A stretch of 64,000 nt of DNA. Origin: Hugenholtzia roseola DSM 9546 (lineage in GTDB: Bacteria > Bacteroidota > Bacteroidia > Cytophagales > Bernardetiaceae). Location: the NCBI RefSeq assembly GCF_000422585.1, contig NZ_AUGI01000032.1, positions 1 through 64,000 on the forward strand, given 5' to 3'. Below, one piece after another: positions 1 through 8,600 of the stretch. Made by a program: the position numbers and the translations under genes. The notes beneath the pieces were generated by a model. It saw only the letters and a list, made by a program, of their open reading frames with translations. It made no database searches and was not told the DNA's origin. Each line of letters starts with the position of its first letter. Positions within the stretch are counted from its first letter, which is position 1.

Positions 1-130
1 TATTATTCTGATATTAAAAAAAAGGTACATTTTACTCCGCTCAATGGTATCCCATAGGCGAAAGTAAAAGATTTGCATTTCTAAAAGAAAAGGCAATAGC
101 TATTTTAGCTTTCTTACGAAAAACTTACAT

Positions 131-161
131 GAAAACACCCCACCTGCGGTAGGTAGGGTGT
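131..161 (-). terminator. Rho-independent terminator
   Basis: A hairpin built from ACACCC/GGGTGT and ACCT/AGGT pairs lies 20 bases beyond the stop of the outer-membrane protein gene and is followed on the minus strand by a short T run. The same 27-base hairpin recurs exactly at 2219-2245. Confidence 0.75.
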
Positions 162-180
162 TGAGATAGATACAAAAAAC

Positions 181-966
181 TTACTTCCACATAATTTGAT
201 AACAAAGACTACCATAGATAGCGAACCTATCTAAATTGTGCTGAAGACGACCTTCTAAGCGTGATAATTCCACAATTTGAGGAGCTTCAAACCACGTAGT
301 TCCCTCTGCCATATTTTTCAAACCATGCAGGTAGGTCTGATGCACGCCAAATGAAAAAGGAGAGTTTTGGAAGTGATATTCCAAACTCAAACCTACCTCT
401 AAACCCAAAGACCAATTCTTCTGATTTTGTATCGGAATAGCTCCCTGCGACTGCACAAAACCTTGATGGGAATTAAAGATAAGTTCCGTAAAAGAAGTGT
501 AGCGGTGCGGATAATAAGTAGCAAAAGCCTGACTCCAAACGCCATATCCACTCATATTTACCCCTTTTTTAAGTAAACTGATTCCTACTTTTGGGTTTAA
601 AGCCCACTTTCCCTTTCTCAGCCAAATTACCCTTTCTATTTGAAGAGGCAATATCCAAATGCGTCCCAAGTTTACTCTCAATTCAGGATTGTCAATCCTG
701 TTATTGGCAATTTGAAAATCACAACGACTTAAATACTCACTCCTATTTAAGCCGACATGAAAGCGATAGGAAGGCAGTTTGGGAAAAATCAAATAAACAC
801 GTGCGCCTATAAATTTCCCTGCAACAAGTGGCGTTCTCAAATAATTTTGGTCGCTTTGGCTTCGCGTAATACCAAAATTTGCGCCTCCTTCCATAGCCAC
901 TCCTACCACTTGCCCTTGTAGGGAAAAGCTGAATAAGCAGAATAAGAAGCTGAATAATGTTTTCAT
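181..966 (-). CDS. Predicted outer-membrane beta-barrel protein
   Basis: A 261-residue protein with a clear N-terminal signal peptide ending near LQGQ. The rest alternates polar and hydrophobic residues with many aromatic strand ends and finishes in an aromatic/basic C-terminus (YQIMWK), as small Bacteroidota outer-membrane barrels do. I recognise no specific family. It lies 18 bases downstream of a lipoprotein gene on the same strand and is closed by its own terminator, so the two probably form an operon. A location in the outer membrane is inferred from composition alone, and its ligand or partner is unknown. Confidence 0.6.
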   Translation of the reverse strand: MKTLFSFLFCLFSFSLQGQVVGVAMEGGANFGITRSQSDQNYLRTPLVAGKFIGARVYLIFPKLPSYRFHVGLNRSEYLSRCDFQIANNRIDNPELRVNLGRIWILPLQIERVIWLRKGKWALNPKVGISLLKKGVNMSGYGVWSQAFATYYPHRYTSFTELIFNSHQGFVQSQGAIPIQNQKNWSLGLEVGLSLEYHFQNSPFSFGVHQTYLHGLKNMAEGTTWFEAPQIVELSRLEGRLQHNLDRFAIYGSLCYQIMWK

Positions 967-984
967 GTTTGGAGAAACTTAGAA

Positions 985-2040
985 CTAATCTACGTGAGAG
1001 CAAAAAGTGTTACCGCGCCCTTGTGCGGAAAATTGCCCATTAACAGATATTATGCGAGTCCAGTGATACCCTGTTCCAGATTTCTTATAAGGTTCTTCAT
1101 AAATCTCTGCCTTGAGATTGTTCATAGTATTGTGACTAAAATTAAGTTGAACGCCTACCATACCAAATAGGTCATTAATGTAAACTGCGCCATAGATTTG
1201 CAAATGGTGAGTTCTCTTCTTATTCCAACCAATTATAGGAGATTTGATTTTGTTGGTCGCACGAATAAAGACCTTTCGCTCATGCGCCTGAGCAGTTGGA
1301 TGATGGACGTGATTGGCACGGACTTCACCTTCTACTTTTTCACTACCTATGCTTTCTCCATTGGAAGTATTAACGCAGGCACCTTCTTGCACACGACCAT
1401 CTCGGCTTGAGGTCATAATGACTCTCGATACAAAAATGCCCTTTTCTTCATCTGTTTCTGTAGCACTGATAAGCAAGTCAATTTTAGCAAGGTCGCCATC
1501 AATAAGTACCTTATACATGTCTTGATGGTACATTCTTATTTCTTTTCCTACCTGCACCAAGTTGCTTGTATTAAGAACTTTGCCATATTTGAAAAAAGGA
1601 AGTGCCACATTCATATCAAAAGTTTTATCGTCATTGAAAGAAAAAAGCTCTTTATGTGTTTCTACAAAGGGTGCGTAGATTTTATTAGAGGCAATTAGCT
1701 CTCTGATTTGTTCGGGGCTTGCTTGCTCAAATTGGGCGCAATAGCTTTCTTGCTCGTCTATGGCTTGCTCATAGATGCTATTCAAGGAGGTAAAACCTAT
1801 CGATTTTTCCCAAGTTTCAATTTCTGTTCGAGGCATTTGGTGCAATTTTTCCGTTAAATTTGAAAAGATAGAGTCGTCTTTGAAGACAAGCCACCCTTGC
1901 GGAGAGAGAAAAACATCTTCTTGGCGAAGGCTTTTTTCAGCGTTTGAAGGTAGTGCTATTTCCTCTGGCGAGCAACTCACAAAAAGAAATGTGAGAAGAA
2001 ACATCAGGCTAATGCCTTGGATTTGAGATTTGAGATTCAT
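985..2040 (-). CDS. Secreted lipoprotein of unknown function
   Basis: The frame is open further upstream, but the start at 2040 is chosen because it gives a typical lipoprotein signal: MNLKSQ, a hydrophobic stretch, then a lipobox-like LFVSC with cysteine at about residue 22. The protein is about 351 residues. The N-terminal half is helical and acidic. The C-terminal part contains a His-rich HVHHP segment and a strand-rich tail. The style resembles DUF4848-type Bacteroidota lipoproteins, but I cannot confirm this. It is the first gene of a two-gene unit with the barrel protein downstream, which suggests a surface-exposed partner. Confidence 0.6.
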   Translation of the reverse strand: MNLKSQIQGISLMFLLTFLFVSCSPEEIALPSNAEKSLRQEDVFLSPQGWLVFKDDSIFSNLTEKLHQMPRTEIETWEKSIGFTSLNSIYEQAIDEQESYCAQFEQASPEQIRELIASNKIYAPFVETHKELFSFNDDKTFDMNVALPFFKYGKVLNTSNLVQVGKEIRMYHQDMYKVLIDGDLAKIDLLISATETDEEKGIFVSRVIMTSSRDGRVQEGACVNTSNGESIGSEKVEGEVRANHVHHPTAQAHERKVFIRATNKIKSPIIGWNKKRTHHLQIYGAVYINDLFGMVGVQLNFSHNTMNNLKAEIYEEPYKKSGTGYHWTRIISVNGQFSAQGRGNTFCSHVD

Positions 2041-2211
2041 GGTTATATGAATTTTAAGTTGTGAAGAATAAAATATCTTACTTGTGTAAGATGCTGCAAA
2101 AGTAGCCATAAAAAATATACGCTCCAAATATTTTTTTTATTTTTATCTTAGAAAAATGCAGTTTTTAGAAAAAGGCGTTTTCGTTTTTCGTATATAAAAA
2201 TTGATACCCAT

Positions 2212-2245
2212 AAAAAAAACACCCCACCTGCGGTAGGTAGGGTGT
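2212..2245 (-). terminator. Rho-independent terminator
   Basis: The same 27-base hairpin as at 135-161 lies 37 bases beyond the stop of the gene starting at 2773 and is followed on the minus strand by eight T residues, a textbook intrinsic terminator. Confidence 0.85.
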
Positions 2246-2281
2246 GTATCTTTCATAAAATTGTAGTAAAAGTATTTACTT

Positions 2282-2773
2282 TTATTTTTTCTGCGTCAGA
2301 CTATCCAAAATAGGATAAAAACGACTTTCTAAGACTAAATCGAGCGGCTTTTTGAGCAAATCCTTTTCCGAACTAACGACAAAACTCTTAGGGCAATCCG
2401 CCTTCGAAATCACAAGACCGACAAATTTTTTCTTTTTGGAAAAGCAAATGCCATACTGCGCCTGCATAGGACAGCTTTTTTTCTGCTCCAATTCAAATTG
2501 TGTCGTATCGGATAGCAAAAGGCGCAACGTATCAAAGAGCGAATCGGCAGGCGTATATCGCTCCAAGATGCGGAAATCGGCAAAATAGGCTTCCGACTTT
2601 TGCTGCTCCTTCGGGTGCGTCGGGGTTTCTTCGAGTAGGAAGACTTCCACCTTGTCGGCTTCTTTGAGTAGGGCTTCCTGCTTGCCCCAAACGGGGTGTG
2701 TAGGCGAAGACAAGTTCATAGAAAAAAGGAAAAAAAGCGATAAAAAAAGGAAAGATTGAAGTAATCGAATCAT
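2282..2773 (-). CDS. Small secreted protein, unknown function
   Basis: A 163-residue protein with a hydrophobic signal peptide (MIRLLQSFLFLSLFFLF) and then a charged, soluble-looking domain containing three cysteines. No family is recognised. It starts 15 bases after the stop of the secreted caspase-like protein and ends at a strong terminator, so the two genes are almost certainly cotranscribed. The product may be a periplasmic or surface companion of that protease, but this is only inferred from the spacing. Confidence 0.6.
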   Translation of the reverse strand: MIRLLQSFLFLSLFFLFSMNLSSPTHPVWGKQEALLKEADKVEVFLLEETPTHPKEQQKSEAYFADFRILERYTPADSLFDTLRLLLSDTTQFELEQKKSCPMQAQYGICFSKKKKFVGLVISKADCPKSFVVSSEKDLLKKPLDLVLESRFYPILDSLTQKK

Positions 2774-2788
2774 ACAAAACGGGGCTTA

Positions 2789-4183
2789 TTAGTTAGAAAT
2801 TTTAACCTCTGCAATAGGGTTTTGAGGCTTGCAGGTAGCACAAGAATTGATTTTGTACTTGGTATTATTTTGCGTATTCTTGACAATATTATACCAGTTG
2901 GGATTCTCTCCGCGCATGTAGCCAATTTCCTCCTTCAAAGCCTGCATAAAACTAAGGGTAAAAAATCCGCCATTGACATTGCACCACGCATATTCGCCCG
3001 GTGCGCTTCCGCTCATGATGAGCTTGCCACGCGCCTCCAAAAATAACTTTTTGAGCTTGCTAATTTCAGCTCCTTGATACGAGCGGCTTGCCATAAAGGT
3101 AGTGCTGGTATATTGATTGCGCCCAACGTCGGAATTACAACAGTCGGCAAGCAGCAGGGTCAGGCGTGCGCCTTTGGTAGCGAAAAACTGGTCGATGCTC
3201 GAAAAGGGCAGTGCCGTTTGTTCGGTTAGGCGTGTGTAGTCGGAAGAGCGCATGTCGAATTGTGGGTAGCGGTCAGTTTGATTTGACCAGCGGAAGCCGT
3301 GTCCGCTATAATAAAAGACGATGATGTCGTTTCGCCCTACCTGTATGCCTTGCAAGGTGCTTTCTACTTTGCTGCGCGTGAAATTTTGCCCCGAAATGGT
3401 GTACTTTTGGAAAGAAATCCCGATGGCTTTGGCAATTTCGCGAAATTCTGTTTCCATTATTGTACCATCAACCTTACAACTCTGTCCAATATCGGCAATG
3501 TCAGTATTGACAACCAAGACAAGGTGCATCTTTGCCTTTTGTGTGTTGCTGCTATTGCTATTATTGCTGCTGTTACTGCTATTCTGATTCGTATTTTGCG
3601 AACTATTATTGTTGTTTTGGCTGCTATTGTTTTGGGCAAGTGTCGCGTTGTTTTCGCTGTTCATGCGCAAAAGAGCCTTGTACTGCCGCTCGTCGGTGCG
3701 GAAAAATTGCCTCAAATAAGTAGGCGTGAGTTCTTTGGCATCTACTTCGCGATACGATTTGGTTTGGATAACGTTGTTTTCGTTGAAATCGGGGTCGTCG
3801 GTTACATAGGGGAGTTGATTGTTGTAGTCCCCCTCCCAAAACCAAAAAAAGTGGTCGGGATTGTAGGTCATGCCGCGCGAAGCACTGGTGATATAGGTAG
3901 GATTGCTGCCAATCATCACAAAGAAATTCGTACCATCTTCCTGATACGAAGAAGATTTGTACTTGACATCGACGACGTGATACGTCCCCTGATAGGTGTA
4001 GCCGACGCGCATATAAGCGTCTTCTTCATTGAAATAAACCAAAAAACCTTTATAGGTAACGCGTGCTGCCTGAAAGGTTACTTCATAGAGCGTCTGCGCC
4101 CAAGCAGTTTGGAAGGTGAGGGAAAGCCAGAAAAAGATTCCCAATAGCCCCCATCGAAACCCCGATTTGGAGATTGTTTTCAT
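2789..4183 (-). CDS. Secreted caspase-family (C14-type) peptidase
   Basis: Signal peptide (residues 1-29, ending TAWA), then an N-terminal strand-rich domain of about 140 residues, an Asn/Ser-rich linker (about 176-213) and a C-terminal caspase-like fold (about 217-464). The catalytic pair is visible: His295 in YYSGHG and Cys349 in ADCCNS, which aligns with the DxC...S motif of C14 peptidases. The start at 4183 is chosen for the signal peptide; an in-frame ATG at 4195 adds four residues. Metacaspase-like enzymes are usually cytoplasmic, but this one should act outside the inner membrane. It heads a two-gene operon. Its substrate is unknown. Confidence 0.85.
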   Translation of the reverse strand: MKTISKSGFRWGLLGIFFWLSLTFQTAWAQTLYEVTFQAARVTYKGFLVYFNEEDAYMRVGYTYQGTYHVVDVKYKSSSYQEDGTNFFVMIGSNPTYITSASRGMTYNPDHFFWFWEGDYNNQLPYVTDDPDFNENNVIQTKSYREVDAKELTPTYLRQFFRTDERQYKALLRMNSENNATLAQNNSSQNNNNSSQNTNQNSSNSSNNSNSSNTQKAKMHLVLVVNTDIADIGQSCKVDGTIMETEFREIAKAIGISFQKYTISGQNFTRSKVESTLQGIQVGRNDIIVFYYSGHGFRWSNQTDRYPQFDMRSSDYTRLTEQTALPFSSIDQFFATKGARLTLLLADCCNSDVGRNQYTSTTFMASRSYQGAEISKLKKLFLEARGKLIMSGSAPGEYAWCNVNGGFFTLSFMQALKEEIGYMRGENPNWYNIVKNTQNNTKYKINSCATCKPQNPIAEVKISN

Positions 4184-4216
4184 AGAAATTTGCATGTTTA
4201 GAACAAAATTTTTAGC

Positions 4217-4251
4217 AAAAAAATAAAAGCCAAACACCGCAGTGCTTGGCT
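4217..4251 (-). terminator. Rho-independent terminator
   Basis: The stem AGCCAA.CAC / GTG.TTGGCT (4228-4251) is followed on the minus strand by TTTATTTTTTT. It lies between the flavin-reductase stop (4318) and the caspase gene start, so it separates the two transcription units. Confidence 0.8.
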
Positions 4252-4317
4252 CTTTTGCTCAAAAATGATACCTTGTTTTGTAGGCACACACAAAAGCGCG
4301 ATTTTGTTTTTTGTTTT

Positions 4318-4953
4318 CTAAACTTCTTTGAGTGGCTGATAGGGCTTGGCATAGCTCAATCGTGCAATTTTTTGGGTCTTGTGGTAGCTATCGAGTCCCG
4401 AAGAAGTGAGGCTACCCGCTTGTTCTAAATCCACAAAACCATCTATGCCGACATACTGCTGCGCCACAAAGACCTCTTGAATAGAGCCAATGACCAAAAT
4501 TGTCCCATTGATAAGAAGTTCGTGTTTTTCTTCTAATTTTAGCCCTATTTGTACCTGCGATTCGGCAACAAAGGGCGCGGCAAAGTCTGCCTTCCATTCA
4601 GGGGTAAGCCCAACGGCTTCAAATTCAGACACTTCTTTTGCATAACGCGCCGCCGTTTGGTGTGCCTTTTGGTAGAAATCGGCTGTTACGTGATTGAGGG
4701 TATAATAGCCGACCTGCTCGATGTTTTCGAGCGTATGGCGGGGCGAAACATCAGGGCGCACTATCATACCAATAAGGGCAGGATTTGCGCCTAAATGAAA
4801 TATCTGACTAAAAACGGCTAAGTTCGTTTGTTGGGCAGCATCTACCGTACCGACCAAAGCCAAACTTTTAAAGCCTGTCAGCGAATTGATGAAATTGGTA
4901 CGGAAGCGGCTCTCCAAATCTACAATTTGGGAAAGAGAGTAACGTTGGCGCAT
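4318..4953 (-). CDS. Flavin reductase-like domain protein
   Basis: About 211 residues, matching the flavin-reductase-like (FMN-binding split barrel) family. The N-terminal part reads FRTNFINSLTGFKSLALVGT, typical of the Bacteroidota subgroup. It is followed by a segment on default handling of NPAL and a conserved RPDVSPRHTLENI motif. Members bind FMN and reduce flavins or serve as small oxidoreductases in the cytoplasm. The start at 4953 (MRQRYSLSQ) fits the family; a longer reading from 5013 would overlap the upstream thioesterase. With that gene 44 bases away it probably forms an operon. The substrate is not evident. Confidence 0.8.
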   Translation of the reverse strand: MRQRYSLSQIVDLESRFRTNFINSLTGFKSLALVGTVDAAQQTNLAVFSQIFHLGANPALIGMIVRPDVSPRHTLENIEQVGYYTLNHVTADFYQKAHQTAARYAKEVSEFEAVGLTPEWKADFAAPFVAESQVQIGLKLEEKHELLINGTILVIGSIQEVFVAQQYVGIDGFVDLEQAGSLTSSGLDSYHKTQKIARLSYAKPYQPLKEV

Positions 4954-4997
4954 CTTGGGTTTGTTTTTTTGTGCAAACCCTTTCGAGTAGGAAAAAG

Positions 4998-5435
4998 TTA
5001 TGCCATTTGCCACCTATTTTTAAGTTCCTCTGGAATGGGCGCAACTTTTCGCAACGCATAATCGAAAGAAAGAATACCCGTTTTGGCACGCAAGACCTCT
5101 TTCTGACTCTTGCGCTCTATGATTTGATAGTATAAATCGTAGCCGACGCGCGAAATTTCACCCAAAAAAATCTTGATAAGCAGACTATCTCCATAAAAAC
5201 CCTCTGCCAAATATTGCAGGGCAGCGTCTGCCATAATAATCCCCACTGTGGTATCGCCGAAGTGAAGTTCGCTTTTATAGCCTGCCTGCAAAAGGCATTG
5301 CAGACGCGCTTCGTGCAGGTAGGATAGGAAAGTATCATTTCCGACGTGTCCGCCGTAATTGAGGTCGGTGACGCGCACCGCTATTTCTGTTTCAAAGATT
5401 TGCTTTTCGGGTAGTTCTATTTTGATACGTGCCAT
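4998..5435 (-). CDS. Acyl-CoA thioesterase, hotdog fold (4HBT)
   Basis: A 145-residue single-domain hotdog protein. The RVTDLNYGGHVGNDTFLSYL segment holds the usual active-site region of 4-hydroxybenzoyl-CoA/YbgC-type thioesterases (Asp/Asn, the GGHV helix start), followed by IGI and the strands of the fold. The frame is open further upstream, but the start at 5435 (MARIKIELPEK) begins right where the domain starts. It would hydrolyse acyl-CoA or a related thioester in the cytoplasm; the chain preference cannot be read from sequence. It is the first gene of the pair with the flavin reductase. Confidence 0.8.
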   Translation of the reverse strand: MARIKIELPEKQIFETEIAVRVTDLNYGGHVGNDTFLSYLHEARLQCLLQAGYKSELHFGDTTVGIIMADAALQYLAEGFYGDSLLIKIFLGEISRVGYDLYYQIIERKSQKEVLRAKTGILSFDYALRKVAPIPEELKNRWQMA

Positions 5436-5566
5436 ACATTTGAAAAAAAGAAGGATAAGGCACAAAGATAAAAAAACGGCGCGTATTTTTTCTGCCAAAA
5501 CAGCTTTTGCTGCTGCAAAGTAAAAAAACAAACGCACTTATAGGGCTTTTATGGAAACGCGCTTTT

Positions 5567-5598
5567 TTTGCATCAAAGGAATAAAAGTAGTATCTTGC
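5567..5598 (+). promoter_or_regulatory. Candidate Bacteroidota promoter
   Basis: TTTG (5567-5570), 20 bases, then TATCTTGC (5591-5598), one base off the TAnnTTTG consensus of the Bacteroidota -7 box. It lies 55 bases ahead of the macroglobulin gene start and faces it. Confidence 0.5.
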
Positions 5599-5653
5599 TT
5601 GGCTTGTATCTATTTTTTGGTTCTCCTATTTTGAGCCTAAAATTTTACTCCTT

Positions 5654-8600
5654 ATGAAAAAAACATTATTTATTTTACCTATTTTATCACTACTCTTTAT
5701 GGCTTCTTTTTGGTCGTTTCGATTTTTAGATGATAATTGGATAGAAAAACTATCCCAAAAGCTATCTCAATTCACGCAGGAGCGCAATGCCGAGCGCGTT
5801 TATTTGCATTTCGATAAGCCTTTCTACAAACCTTCCGAAACGATATGGTTTCAGGCTTATGTGCAGAACGAAACCACTTTGCGCCCTTCTACACAGTCCG
5901 AAATTCTGCACGTAGAACTAATAGACCCCAAAGGCAATGTAGCCAAAAAGTTGCACCTTATTTTAAAGGAAGGCACTGCCAGCGGCGATTTTGAGTTGGA
6001 AGAAAATGCAGCAGGCGGCTTATACAAAGTTCGCGCCTATACACAATGGCAGGAGAATTTTCCCCAGACCCTCATTTTTGAAAAAGAGATGCAGGTGCAA
6101 AAGGTCATCTTGCCGCGTCTAAAAATGAAGTTGCAGTTTGAAAAGGAGGCTTATGGTGCAGCAGACCTTGTAGAAGCGACCCTAACCTTAGAAGACTTGA
6201 AAAACCAAGCCCTTGAAAATCAGCAAGTAAAGGCGCAGATTTTATTAGAAAATGACTTGTTTTTAGAAAAATCTTTCACCACCGACGCAGCAGGAAAAGC
6301 CCAAGTAGCCTTTCAGCTTCCTGCCAAATTGGAAAGCAACGACGGTTTGCTCAATATAAAATTTGCCTATCAGGGGCAGACCGAATCTATCTCACGCGCC
6401 ATTCCTATCAAACTCAATCGCTTCACACTCGAATTTTTGCCCGAAGGTGGCGAAATGATTGCTGATTTTGAAAATAAAATCGCCTTTCTTGCCAAAGACG
6501 AATACGGAAAGGCAGCAGATTTGGCGGGTGAAATTATAGACACAAAAGGTGCAGTTGTGGCTACCTTCGAAAGCTACCACAAGGGAATGGGCGCATTTCT
6601 TTTCCGACCCAAAGCAGGCGAAAGATATAGCGCACGCCTGATAAGTCCGCAAAAAGTAGCACAAACCTACCCCCTACCCGAAGTGTTGCCTATCGGCTAT
6701 GGCTTGCGCTTGGAATATTATCAGCAGGCACAGACCAAACCCAAATCGGAAAACGCCCTTCCCAATTATGACTTTTCAAATCCGAGCAAAAAAATTACCC
6801 TCTTTGCACCCAAAGAAGAACGCCTTAGCCTGATAGCACAAATACGTGGCGAGGTAGTCTTTGCAAAAGAATTTTTGGCAGACAAGGGCTATAACCAACT
6901 TGATTTTGATACCAAAAAAATGCCCGTAGGCGTAGTGCAGATAACGCTCTTCGATAGCAAAGGCATAGAACGCGCCGAAAGACTCTTTTTCAACCAAAAA
7001 GAAAATGAGGGCATGAAGATTCGCCTCGAAACGGATAAAGATTCGTATCAACCACGCGAAAAAGTAACGCTCACCCTTCGCACCACAGATGCCGACGGTA
7101 TTCCAATCCCTGCCAATGTTTCCCTTTCGGTAGCCGAAGCCAAATTGCTCTCCTTTGCCGACGATAAATCGAGCCACATTCTCTCTTTTTTACTTTTGGA
7201 AAGCGACCTACAAGGCGAAATAGAAGACCCCCAATTTTATTTCGACCCAAAAGAAGAAAAAGCCGCCCAAGGGCTTGAATTGCTCACCCTCACACAGGGC
7301 TGGCGGAAATTTGAGTGGCAGCAAATAGTAGATGCCAAGACGTTTAGCCCCCAAAAAGCCGCCGAAAAAGCCCTTATTGCAGGAACGGTCTATGAAGCAA
7401 ACGGAGACCCTGCCAAAGGTAGAAAGGTCTTGATAGAAGGGACAGAAAAAAGTGCCATCACCGACCAAAACGGAAGGTTTAGCTTTGAAGGTATCGCCCT
7501 ATATGAGCCTATCTCTATCACCGTAGAACCCAAAGAAGGCGCGTATGATAGAAAGCAAATTTCGGAATACAGTACAGATATTGCTTTATATGCCTATCAA
7601 ATGAAAGTTTTTAAGAGTAGGGCAGTGCAAAGAGAAGGGCGCATCTTCAAAAAAGGCAACAAAGAAAAAGCCGAAGAAATGGACTGGATGGGCGGCGCAG
7701 ACATACCCGAAATTGAAGCCGAAGCCGCACCGCTTGACCTACCACAAATGGCAGCAGTAGCCAAGCCTATGATGGCGGCAGAAAAGCCTCTTTTGGAAGC
7801 CGCACAGGAAGCCGAAGAAGCCTTCTTTGAGGTCTTAGACGACGAATTTTGGGACGGCGATTTGATAGACAAGAAAAAAGACGAAGCACCTGCCCCTTCG
7901 CGCTACTATCGGGCGCGTGTTTTCCCTGCTCCTGATTATAGCCAAAGTCAGGAGGTAGAAGTGCGAAACGATTTTAGAAGCACCATTTTTTGGTCGGGCA
8001 ATGTTCGCACAGACCAAAAAGGCGTAGCCACTCTCACTTTCTATAATTCTGACGAAATTTCGGCTTTCCAAATCACTTGCGAAGGCGTAGGCATAGAAGG
8101 CAGTGTGGGCAGAGCGCAAAAGAGCTATTTTACCCAAAAACCTTTGAGCTTAGATATCAAAGTGCCACTCTTTATGGCAATGGGCGATAAGATTGAAATT
8201 CCGCTTAGTTTGGCAAATAGTACAAAAAAAGACATCAAAGGCAAGCTCAATTTGAAACTGCCTACTGCATGGAAACCGCTCAACGAAAAACTTTTGCAGC
8301 AAGAACTAACCCTAAAAGCAGGCGAAACGCAGACGATTTTCCTACCTTTTGAAGTCTTGAATGTGATGGGCAAAGATACTTTTGCGCTTGCCTTCGAGTC
8401 GGAAAAATACAGAGATGCCTTCGAGCAGGAAGTCTTTATCAATGGCAAAGGCTTTCCTTCGGCGGTTTCGTTTTCGGCGCAGGAGGTAGAAAAAAGCTAC
8501 ACTTTTTCGATTCTCAACCCTGTGGAAGGGACGCTTCGCGCCGATTTTTCGGCTTATCCTTCGCCGCTTTCGGATATGTTGGCAGGTATAGAATCTATTT

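Noticed and set aside
3299-4147. A 282-codon open frame on the plus strand opposite the caspase gene
   Set aside because: It is antisense to a gene with clear catalytic motifs and its sequence is low-complexity Val/Ile/Cys-rich, arising from the complement of the Asn/Ser linker.
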